From Trochalopteron elliotii (lineage: Eukaryota > Chordata > Aves > Passeriformes > Leiothrichidae), in NCBI GenBank assembly GCA_024734555.1, contig JANPWX010000444.1:372001-436000 (forward strand): a stretch of DNA of 64,000 nt. The letters run 5' to 3'. Every line of letters begins with the position of its first letter. The stretch's first letter is position 1. The position numbers were made by a program, and so were the translations under genes. The notes beneath the pieces are model-generated. The model was given only the letters and a program-made list of their open reading frames with translations. It made no database searches and had not been told where the DNA came from. Below, piece after piece: positions 25,780 through 36,900 of the stretch.

Positions 25780-26090
25780 GCTACTTCATAACTCTTCCTT
25801 GGATCATCTCTTGTCAGTCAATTTGCTCCAAATGCTAGTGCAAATTTGCTGATACAAGGGCTGCCTTCAGCCCTTTAATCAGATAAAGCTGCTATTAACA
25901 AAAGATGGCAGCATGGCTCATTTTATTGCAAGGCTTCTACTTCATGTGTTCATATTTCCTCGAATATGGCAACCATTGACCTTGGCAGTCTGGATTGATT
26001 CATCCGGTTCAAGGATCACTTAGCTTCAGTGCTGAGTGATGGTTGCTTGGCTAACTGCAGCCTTTTTCATTTCCTGTTGATTTAATAGTG
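25780..26090. other. Candidate conserved non-coding element
   Basis: This strip differs in texture from its surroundings. It has balanced base composition and no homopolymers, simple repeats or transposon similarity. It includes dense TF-site-like words such as TTTAATCAGATAAAG, GACCTTGG and CTTTTTCATTTCC. Such texture is typical of developmental enhancers conserved among vertebrates. No reading frame is supported. Only an alignment to other species can show conservation, so this is an inference from appearance alone. Confidence 0.28.
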
Positions 26091-27053
26091 TTTCTTATTT
26101 TATAGATTATCATAGCATTGAATTATAAGTTTGGATCCTAATTCAATTTCAGTCTCTCTCAAAGCCCTTTCCAGAACACTGTTAATCAAGGAAAAGCTCT
26201 AGTCTCTGGTTTATTTCCCAACATACCATAAATACAAGTATTAAAGGAAACATGCATATGCACATTAGAGGGAAAGAGAAGTCATATATAATATGAAATA
26301 GTAAGCTCCTCACTAACTTTGATGCATTCTTTTACAAACAAAAAAACCTTTGGCTTTTAGAATTTTTATGTGCATAACTAGAAATTTTTAATATATACCA
26401 TAATCCAAAGCCAAAATTTAAAATTTGACATGAAGTAAATTTTATAAAATATTTTAATGAATGTGGTTATGAGAACAGAATCAGGAAATGAGAGACAAGC
26501 ACTAATTTAGAGTATATGTCCAAATTATTTTCACCATTATTTAGTCTGGGTTTTCTGGGGGTTTTTCCCATTATTATTTTCTGACATTACAGAATTTAAA
26601 AATTAGCATCAGGTAAACATCCTCAAAATGGATAAATACCTTAAAAAGACAGAGGACTATTTTCCTTAGGCATAACAATCTAATTTTGAGCATAAACTCT
26701 AATAATGTGACAAGCACAGAAAAATTGGTAGGATAATAGAAAAAGCTAATGCAGTTACTCAGTTAAGAATCTGCCTGTACCAATATGCGGGAATGAATAT
26801 TAACTTATTATCAGTTTTTTGAATTCCAAATAGAGTTTTGGCTGATTAAAAAAAAAAAAATCAGGATGTAACTAAAATGCCAATATTATTCTTTTAGAAG
26901 TAAATGTATGCAATAGTTTTCAGTGCAAGGTAGCCATACCTGAACTACATGTAAGAGAAGCTATATGCAAATGAAATTGTTCAGACACTCACTGCAGAGT
27001 AGCTGCAACAGCATGCAGCTCCTTACGGACTAATTTATTCAGTTTCTTGGCAG

Positions 27054-27369
27054 GGACGCTGAGCTGAATGCAGAAGGGTACTTGGCACAGTGTGCTCTGC
27101 AGCGGCACCACGACCTCCAGAAGGGCAAGGCACCACCACACAACACAGATCTGCCCACACAGAGCCTCCCTGCACAGCCACCAAGTGCTTTCTCAGGACA
27201 CCCAGTTCACCTTCACTTGTGTGCAACAGAGTGCGGTCTGCCACTTGCACCACTGGGAGAATCATGGCTGAGCACACTACAGCTGCCTGTGGAAATAAGT
27301 GTGCAGTTCTTTCTCTATGCTCTATCATTTCTGACCTGACACAGGACATGTACTGCGACCTCTTGGCTA
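27054..27369 (+). other. Exon-like G+C-rich segment (speculative non-coding or unknown exon)
   Basis: A segment much richer in G and C than its flanks is bounded by an acceptor-like TTTCTTGGCAG (ending 27053) and a donor-like ACT|GTGAGT (after 27369). All three plus-strand frames stay open over most of it (67, 85 and 98 codons), which reflects composition rather than a protein. None of the translations resembles a known family. It could be an exon of a long non-coding RNA, an old LTR piece, or chance. Confidence 0.22.
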
Positions 27370-30008
27370 CTGTGAGTGATATTTAAGTTTCAAAGTTTGC
27401 TTTGACTGACCCTCTCAGTCAAAGGAATGACTGTGCTTTGCTAATCAAGCTTTTGGAAAACTTGCTTGTTCCATATTTCAGTTGTTCCTAGCACTTGCCT
27501 TTTGTTTCACTGGGCTTCCATGTTTTGATTTTTATTTTCTGATACACTCTGCCTACCAGTTCTCTCAAATCAGCCATTTTACAGATTTCTGTCCTTTATC
27601 GGTCATCCCATCCATCTGTCTTCCTCTAGTAATTTTCAGATTACAGGACTTCAGTAGCATTTTCTAGCATATCATTTCTCCCTAGAGCCTCTCTAGGCTA
27701 CTCCATAAAACTGTCTTACTTGTGTCACACATCGGTGCCCCCAGCTTCATGCCACACATCAGTGGCCTCCAGCTCATTGCTCTGCATCACTGCCCTTCTA
27801 GCCCATACTCGTGGATATTGGCCCACATTTTAATTAGGATAAAACTGAAACCAAACAAGAAATATATGAAGTAAAAATGTAAATTTTGTTCAGTGAGTTG
27901 CAGGTGTTTTCATTTGATCTTAATGAGCATTTGGTATATGAAGGACTTTACAAAGCATAAACAATTCTGCTTCAGAAATTCTTGTGGGTTTTATTAACTT
28001 TTTGACAACAGTTTAATTTTGGAGCTAAAGACAACAGACATCCTGTCATCCAAGACTGCTTTCCCAAGCCAATAATACACTCCTGTTTTGAATGATAACT
28101 CAGTGTCATAACAGTGTTTTTCAACACCTCCTGTCCTGTTCACAATAAAACATGAACAACTAAAGTGAGAAATACACAACGATGCTTTCCCATTCTCTGG
28201 TGCTGAATGAAATTAGTAAGGTATTACGAGACAAAAGCATACCTAAAATTTTTGTGATACTGTCCAGTAAGAGAAAGGAAAAAAAGCTGGAAGGTTGTCC
28301 TAAAGTAAAAATATCCACAGGAAAAAAAAATTAGATTCATTACCCTGGAAAATCAAGGTAGGTTATGTTAAGCCATGTTTCACTTCTTTTGGGTAATTAA
28401 ATTTCTATCAATCCTTATGTATGAGCCTAATAGTTCCCAAATTTTACATAATTTTCACGTTGGTGCTGTTCACTTCAACAAAATGCCAAATGTGCATTCC
28501 TTTTATTTGTTTTCTAGTAGGTTTATAAAGTAGTGTATTAGTTATTAGGCACTTACATAGTCTTTTTTGTTCTATAGATAAGAGAGGAAAATTATGTGAA
28601 GTGTGGGTCAAGAACTTAGACCTTATGTCAGTCAAAGTTGTGGTAGTTGTCTTAATCTCATTATTCTTTACAGATATAAAATAAAAGTAATTTCTATTGT
28701 GGTTTCATTAATAATTCTAGAGTAAAATCCATGGAAGGGAGAAGAAAAATCTCTAATATTAAAACAATAATTTACATTTTTTTAATGTTTTCAATATTTA
28801 AAATATTTAGCTAACTCAAAGCAAGAACACTCAGAAGCTAAGAAGAACTAGTAGTATATTTAGTCAGGTCCTATGCACAAATATAACATGACTTATAAAT
28901 TTAATGTAATAGTGCTGCAGCTACCTAGCCCCTTAGTGTGAACAGGATTTAAATCAAATCAACACAAGCCATGGACTGCTGTCTTAACAAATCTGCAGTC
29001 TACCTATCCCATTCCGCAATCTCCATCTTGCACCCAAATGTACAGACAAGTTAATGAAGAGATCACAAGGAAGGAGTCCTGTGAGGCTCTCTCTGCTGCA
29101 GTGTGAAAGACCATTCTTTCTGCAGAATGTGCAGTGCTACACACAAGTGAGAGCAAGGTCAGCTCAGTTACAGTCACCCAAGTAGCATTTTGCAGTCTTG
29201 TCAGTCACTGTAGAGCTAAGCTAACTAATGAGACTGAAAAATAACCATCTAATTTTAAGCCAAAGAGGGAGCAAGTACTCAACTATTCCTATGCTGCGAC
29301 TGCATCAGGTTTGAAATGAAAGATGTCTGTGGTGCTAACTCTCTATGTGCACAAGGTACTGGAAACAATATTGGTCCTACGTGATAAAAGCAGAGTTTTC
29401 AGTGCCTCCTTGGGAGGAGGAAGTCAGGAAGAATACAGTAGCAGACACTACTTTTTAGAGTTTGGGTCATTTTTCTGACACTAATTAGGAAGAAAACTTT
29501 TTTATTTCACAACAACTTCTAGATCACTTCGTTCTGGATGGAAATTCAAGTCTGCTTTTAAAGACATAAGACTCTTCAGGGAAAAAAAAAAGAAGAAAAA
29601 TGATGCCATAAAGGGAGTTAATTTGTCAAACATGCAGTTGATCTTTTCATCAGCCTTTCTTTTAGATTCAGAAAAGCATTGAAATGAGTGACTTAAAAGT
29701 TTAAAAATTGAAAGGACGGTGTGCAGAAGTTACGCAAACTAGAATCCTTCATTTTTGTCATCTTGGTCACACCACACAGAACAGCTGAAAAAGGTTGTAT
29801 CTCATCACAGCAAAGAATAATTTTGTCCAATTGAAACACCTACTGTATGTAAAAAAGTAATTTTTCAATGACTTGAAAAAGTCATTCCTGTTTTTTACAT
29901 TTATTCCAAATCTTTCAGTAAGAATTATATGCATTCACCATCCAGTGAATGATAAGGAAAAAAAAAGGATGCTTAGCATTGATTTTCTGATGTTCTCCCA
30001 CTCTGTAG
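27370..30008. other. Non-coding DNA, nothing recognised
   Basis: AT-rich sequence without a recognised gene or transposon. Short near-duplicate phrases at about 27728-27790 (CACACATCGGTGCCCCCAGC, CACACATCAGTGGCCTCCAG, then a looser third copy) suggest a decayed tandem repeat of roughly 30 bp. Confidence 0.5.
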
Positions 30009-30091
30009 ACTGGGATTTTGACCAGGATCCCGTGGTCAACAGACATCTTAAACGCATGAAAATTGAGAGACAGAAAACATGGCTGGCATAA
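30009..30091 (+). other. Possible terminal coding exon, unidentified
   Basis: A polypyrimidine-rich acceptor, TGTTCTCCCACTCTGTAG, ends at 30008. It is followed by 27 residues, beginning DWDFDQDPVVNRHL and ending RQKTWLA, before a TAA at 30089-30091. The residue mix (charged and aromatic, no low complexity) looks more like real coding sequence than other open frames nearby. I cannot match the peptide to a family, there is no donor site that would make it internal, and no nearby coding exon supports it. It could be the last exon of a gene with distant exons, a conserved non-coding strip, or chance. Confidence 0.25.
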
Positions 30092-31149
30092 TGCTGTTTT
30101 TTACAATGTCAAAGATTTGTGTCAAATCCTCAATTTTCACCTAGTTTTGTTCTTCTTTATTTTCCACCTCTGACCTCCTTTGATTCTGTTGCTTTCTAAC
30201 TTCTTTCTCAAATTTCTGTGTTTGCTCACTGCAGTGAATAACACATTCTTCTCACTTAGACTTGCATCCTCCTGCCAACTCCAACCCCCTCCCCAATCAG
30301 CCTATGTGGAGAAAAAAAGTCTCTCTCTTGCTGTAATGGTGCTTAGTATCATTAGCCAGGCATCATTCATTACTCAAATCCAACCTTATTTTCTGCTTCA
30401 GTGATGGTAGTTCTCAATTAATTTAGGAGGTTTTAGACAAAATAGATGACACATTAATGTGTCCTCCTTTTTTCCTGCCAGAGTAAACTAGCATGTCTGA
30501 ATAGTAATCATAGAGAAAAATGTAATTTTAGAGTAAAACCAAAATCTTTTATTGTAAGAAAGAAATACACACAAGACAAAACAAATTGAAATTACCCCAT
30601 TCTCTTTAAAAATGTGTTTTGGAATTTCACATAGATTGTTTACTTTTTAAAGAGAGAAGGAAGGAACAAAAAATAGCCTTAAAGTCACACAAAACAGAGC
30701 GTAACATCATTATGAATGTATGACAATCAGATTGGACATTGTGTTTAGATGAAAGGTTCAGGAGATTCTACATCCTTTCTTTGATGCTCACTAATAGAGA
30801 CACCTAATGAAAATATACAAAGATACTTCCCACTATGTCCTCCCATCTTTGAGCAGTCTGTATTTCCTGGGGTGGATGTGGTCGTCTTGTGTTTTTAGAT
30901 GATTAATGATTAAATGATTTAAATGATTTTCCTTAAATGACTTGGCCTTACTGGTGTTTTGAACACATGTTTATTTAGCATCTGGAGTGTCTCATGTCAG
31001 AGTTGCAACACTTTGCAGCTGGCTATCACTGCAGCTTATCTGTGCACACTGTGGAGTACTTCCTTATGTTGCTTTGATTCCACTGTCTGATCATTTCAGT
31101 TTGTACTCTTCTTTCACAAATTAAAAAAAACACAATTGTTTCTAATCAT
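30092..31149. other. Non-coding DNA, nothing recognised
   Basis: AT-rich sequence with no recognised gene or repeat. The words GATGATTAATGATTAAATGATTTAAATGA at about 30897-30925 form a short decayed ATGATTA-type repeat (given here as ATGATTAATG then ATTAAATGATTTAAATGA). Confidence 0.5.
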
Positions 31150-31735
31150 TCTCTCTATATTGCTCATGATATGTAGATTTCTAGCATACCTCATTTAGTA
31201 ATTTATTTTCCAGACTGAAGATCTCTGAATATTTCTCCACAGTATGTAATCTCTCTGAATCTTTCATTCACCTCCATCATCTCCCTCCATATATTTTCTA
31301 GCTCTATCATTCCAGGAACAGCACTGCCCAAGATGGGCAGTACATGCAAAGAAATGCACAATATTTTGGCCATAATAACATTTTCTATCCCACTCCTTGT
31401 AAATGCTACCTTTTGCTTTGTTAAATATCACACAGCAACAAATTGATCTTGTTATAGAAGAGAAAAATGAAACTGACAAATATCTTTCCTGAGTGCACAG
31501 CACTTCCCTAAAACAGTATTTCCACAGATTTCATTTTTGTCTCTGGACACTGAATGTCATTTGTCATTTTATTGTCTCAGTATCATGGATACACTAGCAG
31601 TTCCACAGAGTCTTATGTTGCAGTTTATTAGCATTGGCACTGTTGATCACTTTTCTTTTTTTCCAGATTATTTAGAAATATGCCAAACATTATAGGCCTT
31701 GACACTTGAACCCTGCCATATCAAATATCCTTTTT
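31150..31735 (-). mobile_element. Ancient CR1 LINE fragment (RT C-terminal region to 3' part)
   Basis: The plus strand follows the reverse complement of old amniote CR1 elements over almost 600 bp. Landmarks in order are 'CCAGACTGAAGATCTCTG' (31212), 'CTGCCCAAGATGGGCAGTAC' (about 31325), 'CATTTTCTATCCC' (31379), 'GACACTGAATGTCATTTGTC' (about 31546), and 'TTTTTTTCCAGATTATTTAG' (about 31657). The order is that of the antisense CR1 sequence, so CR1 sense is on the minus strand. All frames are broken by indels. Divergence is far higher than for the copy at 43.4 kb, implying an insertion before or early in bird evolution. Assignment is from memory of the consensus. Confidence 0.66.
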
Positions 31736-33081
31736 TTTAATGAAAAGAATCAACAGCACTGAAATAAAACATAAAGACTCATCAAGATATAAACTTGATA
31801 GCAATGAAATAGATTCATTGCTAAATACATTAGTTACTCTCGGGCAAATGGGCCAATGTAAGTATATACAATATACCAGCCATTGTCAAACAAATTGAAC
31901 TTCATCAGTTCTGTGAACAGCCTGATTAGATTAATCTCCTAATTTAGAGATAGACTTATGGCAAAGCATGCTTGAACCATGATTAAAATCAATCCATCTA
32001 GAAAAAAAAGTATAAAAAATTACCTGATGTAAAGGCTGTCCATCAAAACAGCTCTGCCAGCAGTACCTTCAGAGACCACATCCAGGCTCCAAAAAATCCT
32101 CAAGTGTTTTGACCTTTTTCTTATAAAACATGGAGAGTGAGTTTAAGGTGGTTTCTAAGGAAACCAAGATAGTAACCATAAAGGACTTGGTATATCAAAA
32201 TCTGCAGCTGGTAGGAAAATTAGGGTTTGGAGCATAACGGAGTGAAATAATGAGTGTATGTATTCTTTCATATCTTGTTGATAGTTGTAGTTTCATTTGT
32301 CTCTGTAGAGACAGAGACTAAGGCTGAGAGAGAGAAGTGTGTATTAAGTACTTTTTTGGGGATGTAAACTATTTTCTACGGACACTTCATTATCTTCTCA
32401 GGATCTGTTTATTCTCTCTCGTACAGTCAACCAGCTTTAAAAGAATCTCTTCTGAGACTTCCCAACTACTTTCTCTGTCTCCAAACCCACAAGGTGTGAG
32501 CTGCTACAGGAACACCTTGGCTTACAGTTAAGCTCTGAAAAAGAAGAAAAGAACCAAGTTTCAGAGGAGAAATAAGTGAAGGCAGGTGTCAATTTCATGC
32601 TCACAGTGTAGAAGTTCTCAAAGGACAGAAAGATAACTCATCTGATAGCTTACAAAGGAAGTTCAAAGAAGACCATTCATTTCCGCTTCGTTAAGATTAT
32701 GCTTACAAGAAAATTACCTATATAAAGCTAACAATGGTTAACGATATGAAATGCTGTGAACAGCCCAAGAAAATTTAACCTTAACAGCAACTTCATTTAA
32801 AAAAAAGGGAAGAACCTGACAGCATTGCTTTCATATATTGTGCTCAGGGTCAGACTGAAAATAAGCCAGGGAGTGGGCGAAAAAAAATGGGTGCAAGTAA
32901 GCTACTAATTATGTGGGATTTTTCCAAGGTTATTATGTGTTTTTCAGTTTATATCTTCAGCTAGGTTAGAACTTTTAGCTCTCCGAGAAGACATAAAAAT
33001 ATTTATTTAATGGCATGTAAGTAAACTGATTTGGTAATATTCACATATGCAACCATTAAAATAAGATAAATTTCTTTTGAG

Positions 33082-33129
33082 GATATAGTCTTTATTACAA
33101 CACTTGATATAGTCTTTATTACAAAACTT
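33082..33129. repeat. 24-bp tandem duplication, two copies
   Basis: GATATAGTCTTTATTACAAC plus ACTT is repeated immediately with one substitution (C to A). It produces duplicated phrases in overlapping minus-strand frames, which are not genes. It is a recent local duplication. Confidence 0.95.
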
Positions 33130-33465
33130 GAGAGCCCTAATCTGTATAACAGACCTCTTACCACGTCCTTTGTAAATCCTTTCAACCATTATAATTAAAA
33201 TGTTCAAAAATTTAATTTAAATACCTGGTTTCAATTGTGAAACCTGTGTTCATCCAATTTAATTAGCTGGAGAAATATGAATATTTAGTGCTCAGTTTTT
33301 ACAGTTCAATCAACAGAAATTACCGGTTTGTATTACCTTATTATTAGAAATCTTATGCATGTTCCAGTTTTTCACATTTTATTACCTCTGTTACGTAGCA
33401 GGACCTCCCACTTTTTGATAGAAAAAGTGAATATTTTTACTGTACTTACTGATAGAGTAGCATAT

Positions 33466-33919
33466 TGTGGGAGTTGGCCAAGCTGAAGTAACTATAAACT
33501 TAAGGCTGTGGGAAACCCTTTTTTAGTTGTGGTAAGTAGTAAAGGTTCATGGGAGTTTGTATGATAATGAAGTTGTTCCATATAAGGTTATGTTTTTATG
33601 ATTGGTCAGTTATGTTGTACAAATATGGTTATGTTACCAGTTTGAGTTTCTGATTGGATCCTTACCCTCAGACCTACCTTATATATTATCATGTTTTCCT
33701 CAGTTCCAGGTCTTTGGTTGGTTACCCCTGCCCCAGAGTTCTTTTGGGTACTGTGCATGGTTTTGTGGCACTGTCCCTATTTTCTTTTATCTGTTACTGA
33801 AGTGTTCTTTTTCTGACTCCCATGCCAACCATTATTCCTGCTCCTAATTATTTTCTTCCTTCCCTCTGCCCTGAAGTCAGGGGACCTAAAGGTTTGTGGC
33901 AGCTACTCTCACTTCAACA
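33466..33919 (+). mobile_element. Solo LTR with perfect 6-bp target duplication, plus orientation
   Basis: The element starts TGTGGGAGTTGGCC and ends CACTTCAACA. The hexamer GCATAT is present exactly on both sides (33460-33465 and 33920-33925). Length is 454 bp. The U3 part contains several inverted CCAAT boxes (ATTGG at about 33602 and 33654), and a TATA-like TATATATTA begins at 33680, so it points along the plus strand. I did not find a canonical AATAAA. A 6-bp duplication fits a class II (ERVK-like) integrase. No internal retroviral sequence adjoins it. The open frame at 33602-33847 lies entirely inside the LTR and is not a gene. Confidence 0.87.
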
Positions 33920-33925
33920 GCATAT

Positions 33926-36900
33926 AGATTATTTTAAAAAGCAACCATTGCATAAGGGAAATTTTGTCTCAGGAGAGAGTGACAAAGTCAGAGAAGGCTA
34001 GTCTTTTGTCTTAGTTTCCATTCTGTGTGTGTAACAAGTGATCTTGGACATAATTAAATGCTGGAAGGCCTTTGAAGTATAGAGATATCTCTGACTCTTT
34101 AGGTAATCATAAAAATGTTGTAGTTTGTACTGTTGCAGAGATGTAGCTGAAACTTCTTGCAAGATAAACAAAATTTGACTGGGATAGGGCTCTTTCTTCT
34201 TATCAAATGTGGTTCATAGAGCCTGTCAGCAACAGAAGATGATTTTCTATTAAAAATAACTAAATCACAGCTTGACATTTAATGTTGCTATTAAACACAA
34301 TACCAAGTTGCCATATCATCCATTTTTTCCTCACCAAATTAGATTCACAATTTTGAAAAGAGAAAACAGTAAAGGTAAATATGTAGCTTGAATTTTGTCT
34401 CAATTTGAAGGTTGAATATCTCATTCAAAAAATTTTCAGCTGACTTGCCCGTGATGATATCAGCTCCTACCTACTTACATTTGATTAAGACAAGGGAATT
34501 ACCTTGCCCAACAAAACACTGTATTACACCCTTCCAAAAATAATTCTGTGGATTTTTCATTACACAGAGATAAATTTTTAAAACTTATATTTCCATCCTT
34601 TTTTATTACTGTATTAATTCATTTAGATTTAAAATAATAAAGAAGTCTTTTCAGAGGATCTAGATGATCTGTTATAATATTCATAATATAAAAATTCAGA
34701 AACAGATTAAAGCAATACTTTCAAAAAGAATTCAGTGTGTATGTTTCAACTCCCTTCTCTTTTACCTCCAAATGCCCTCTTCTTCTTCTTTCTCTCTACT
34801 CTCTGGTTCATGAGGCATTATCCTCCATCTGCGTATTTTCAACCTTCCCAGAGTCCAAATATAAAGTTGTTTTAAAGTGACTTAATTTTATGTCAATAAA
34901 TTTCATTCTTATAAATCATAAGATTTTTTTTTTCTTTTGGGGAAGATGAAACACAATGAAAAATTTGGAGAATTTATGTTTTACCACCTGCTTTTAACTT
35001 TTGTAAAATATAAAGGATAAAGCAAGTTTCCAAGTGAGAAATGAGACCTCAGAATATCCACAGTTTCAAAATTGCTCCAGTTTTGTCATTTTGAAAGATG
35101 ATTTAAGATCACAGAAAGGAAGCAAGAAAGTCCAAGAAGGAGCATTTTGACAAACAAGTAATCTTATGTTATCTGCTACATAAGTATTCAGAACAGTGAA
35201 ACAGAAAAAGCAGGTTATTGAGCCAAACAAAAGTATTCAATATAGTAGTTAATTTAATATACATACCTCACACTCTTTCACATTTTATAAAACAAGCAAT
35301 TCCCATATGAAACAGAGAAAATTAAGCAATTCCAAAATCCTCTTAAAACAAACAAACAACAAAAACAAAACCTCACAGAATATTATGTATTTTTTATGCT
35401 TTAAATGGTAATGTGATTTGCAGACTGTACATTGGATGATCTTTTCATTCACACATCCAGAACACATTTTGCATTTAATCTCTACTTAGGAGATATAGTT
35501 ATCACTTTTTTTTGTTAGAGAACCCTAGGTGAATTCCACTTTTATGCCAGCCCTTCTAATTTTTTTTTCTCATTCTAGAAATACATTGTCGCATTTTACA
35601 AATTTTTACACATTGTCATGATTATTATCGTATTCAAAGTAATTCAGTAAATGTTATTATCATGGTCCATGTCTCCAAATATCAGGAAATGGTAGTGTAA
35701 AAACAAGTATCATTCTCTACTACCAGTAATATGAAACAAACCAAACAAGAGCTCCTTCAGACATATTTTAGTTCTAACGACCACATTTAAAAAAAAAAAA
35801 AGAATAAAATAAATACCCTCTCCTCCTAATAATAGAGTTTCATCATAAAGCATCCCTGTAAAAACTATTTAATTTTCCACTACAGGGAGGGAGGATTTGA
35901 TCTCTTATTAAACATTTTATGGAAAAGTCTAAAAGTGCTTTCAATTATTTATCTGAATTGAAATCTAGGCCTGGGAAACTGCTGGCATTACACACACACA
36001 CATAATATTATCAGCCCACTGAGTGCTATTAGGTCATAAAATGCTGCTGTAGCAACATCTCTGTTACAGCTGCTGGTGCTCATGCAACTTTTACTGCAGT
36101 TATAAAGCCATTTATTACATTTTCTTTATGATGCTAATGCATTGCGGTCTGTTATTTTATTGTTCCCACTGTGATAAAGACTGAAATGTATGATAGTGTG
36201 GAAAAAAATACAAATCTAATAACATACCCTGCTGCATTAAAAATCTCTTAGATAAGCTTAAGAGACTCATAAAAATATTAACAGGGGATACCAAAAGGGA
36301 AATATTTGCTAGGACATTTTCTTTCATTTATTTTATTGTTCCCCACAGAAAGTTTTTTAATTGTGCTTTGTCAAAACATACAAAGGATAATATGAATGTG
36401 ACTTCTTTTCTTAATTATAATGTCATCATTGTGGAAGGATATAATTTGCAGTATGCTATGAGGAAACATGACTAAATAATATCTATATAATCACTGAAAA
36501 GTAGAAAAGTCATTAAAAATAATCATTCCCTTATACACAGAGGTACATAGCGGTAGATAATTACAATTTGTTCCAATTGTCTACATTTACCTACTCGTTT
36601 ATCATAATTTTCCTACAAGAAAATGCTGTTTCTTTTGTGGAACAATCAATTCACCTAATTAACTATTAACCTGGTGCTAAGGCTCATTTAGAGACTCACT
36701 CACCAACAGTACAACAATTCAAATAAAAATTCATTAGTGTTCAACTAAAGTGGAATCTTTAGGTTATGATTTGGATATTCTTCTGGATGTGGGTTATAGC
36801 CAGTTTTCAACAAGTGGAGGAGGAAGAATTGTTTCAATACTTTGATAGCTGGAAGACTGTATAAGACAATATCTTATAAGAGGATTCAAACAGTAAAGAT

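Noticed and set aside
33602..33847. Open frame of 81 codons with a membrane-like composition
   Set aside because: Lies wholly within a solo LTR with defined ends; T-rich U3/R sequence produces hydrophobic residues.
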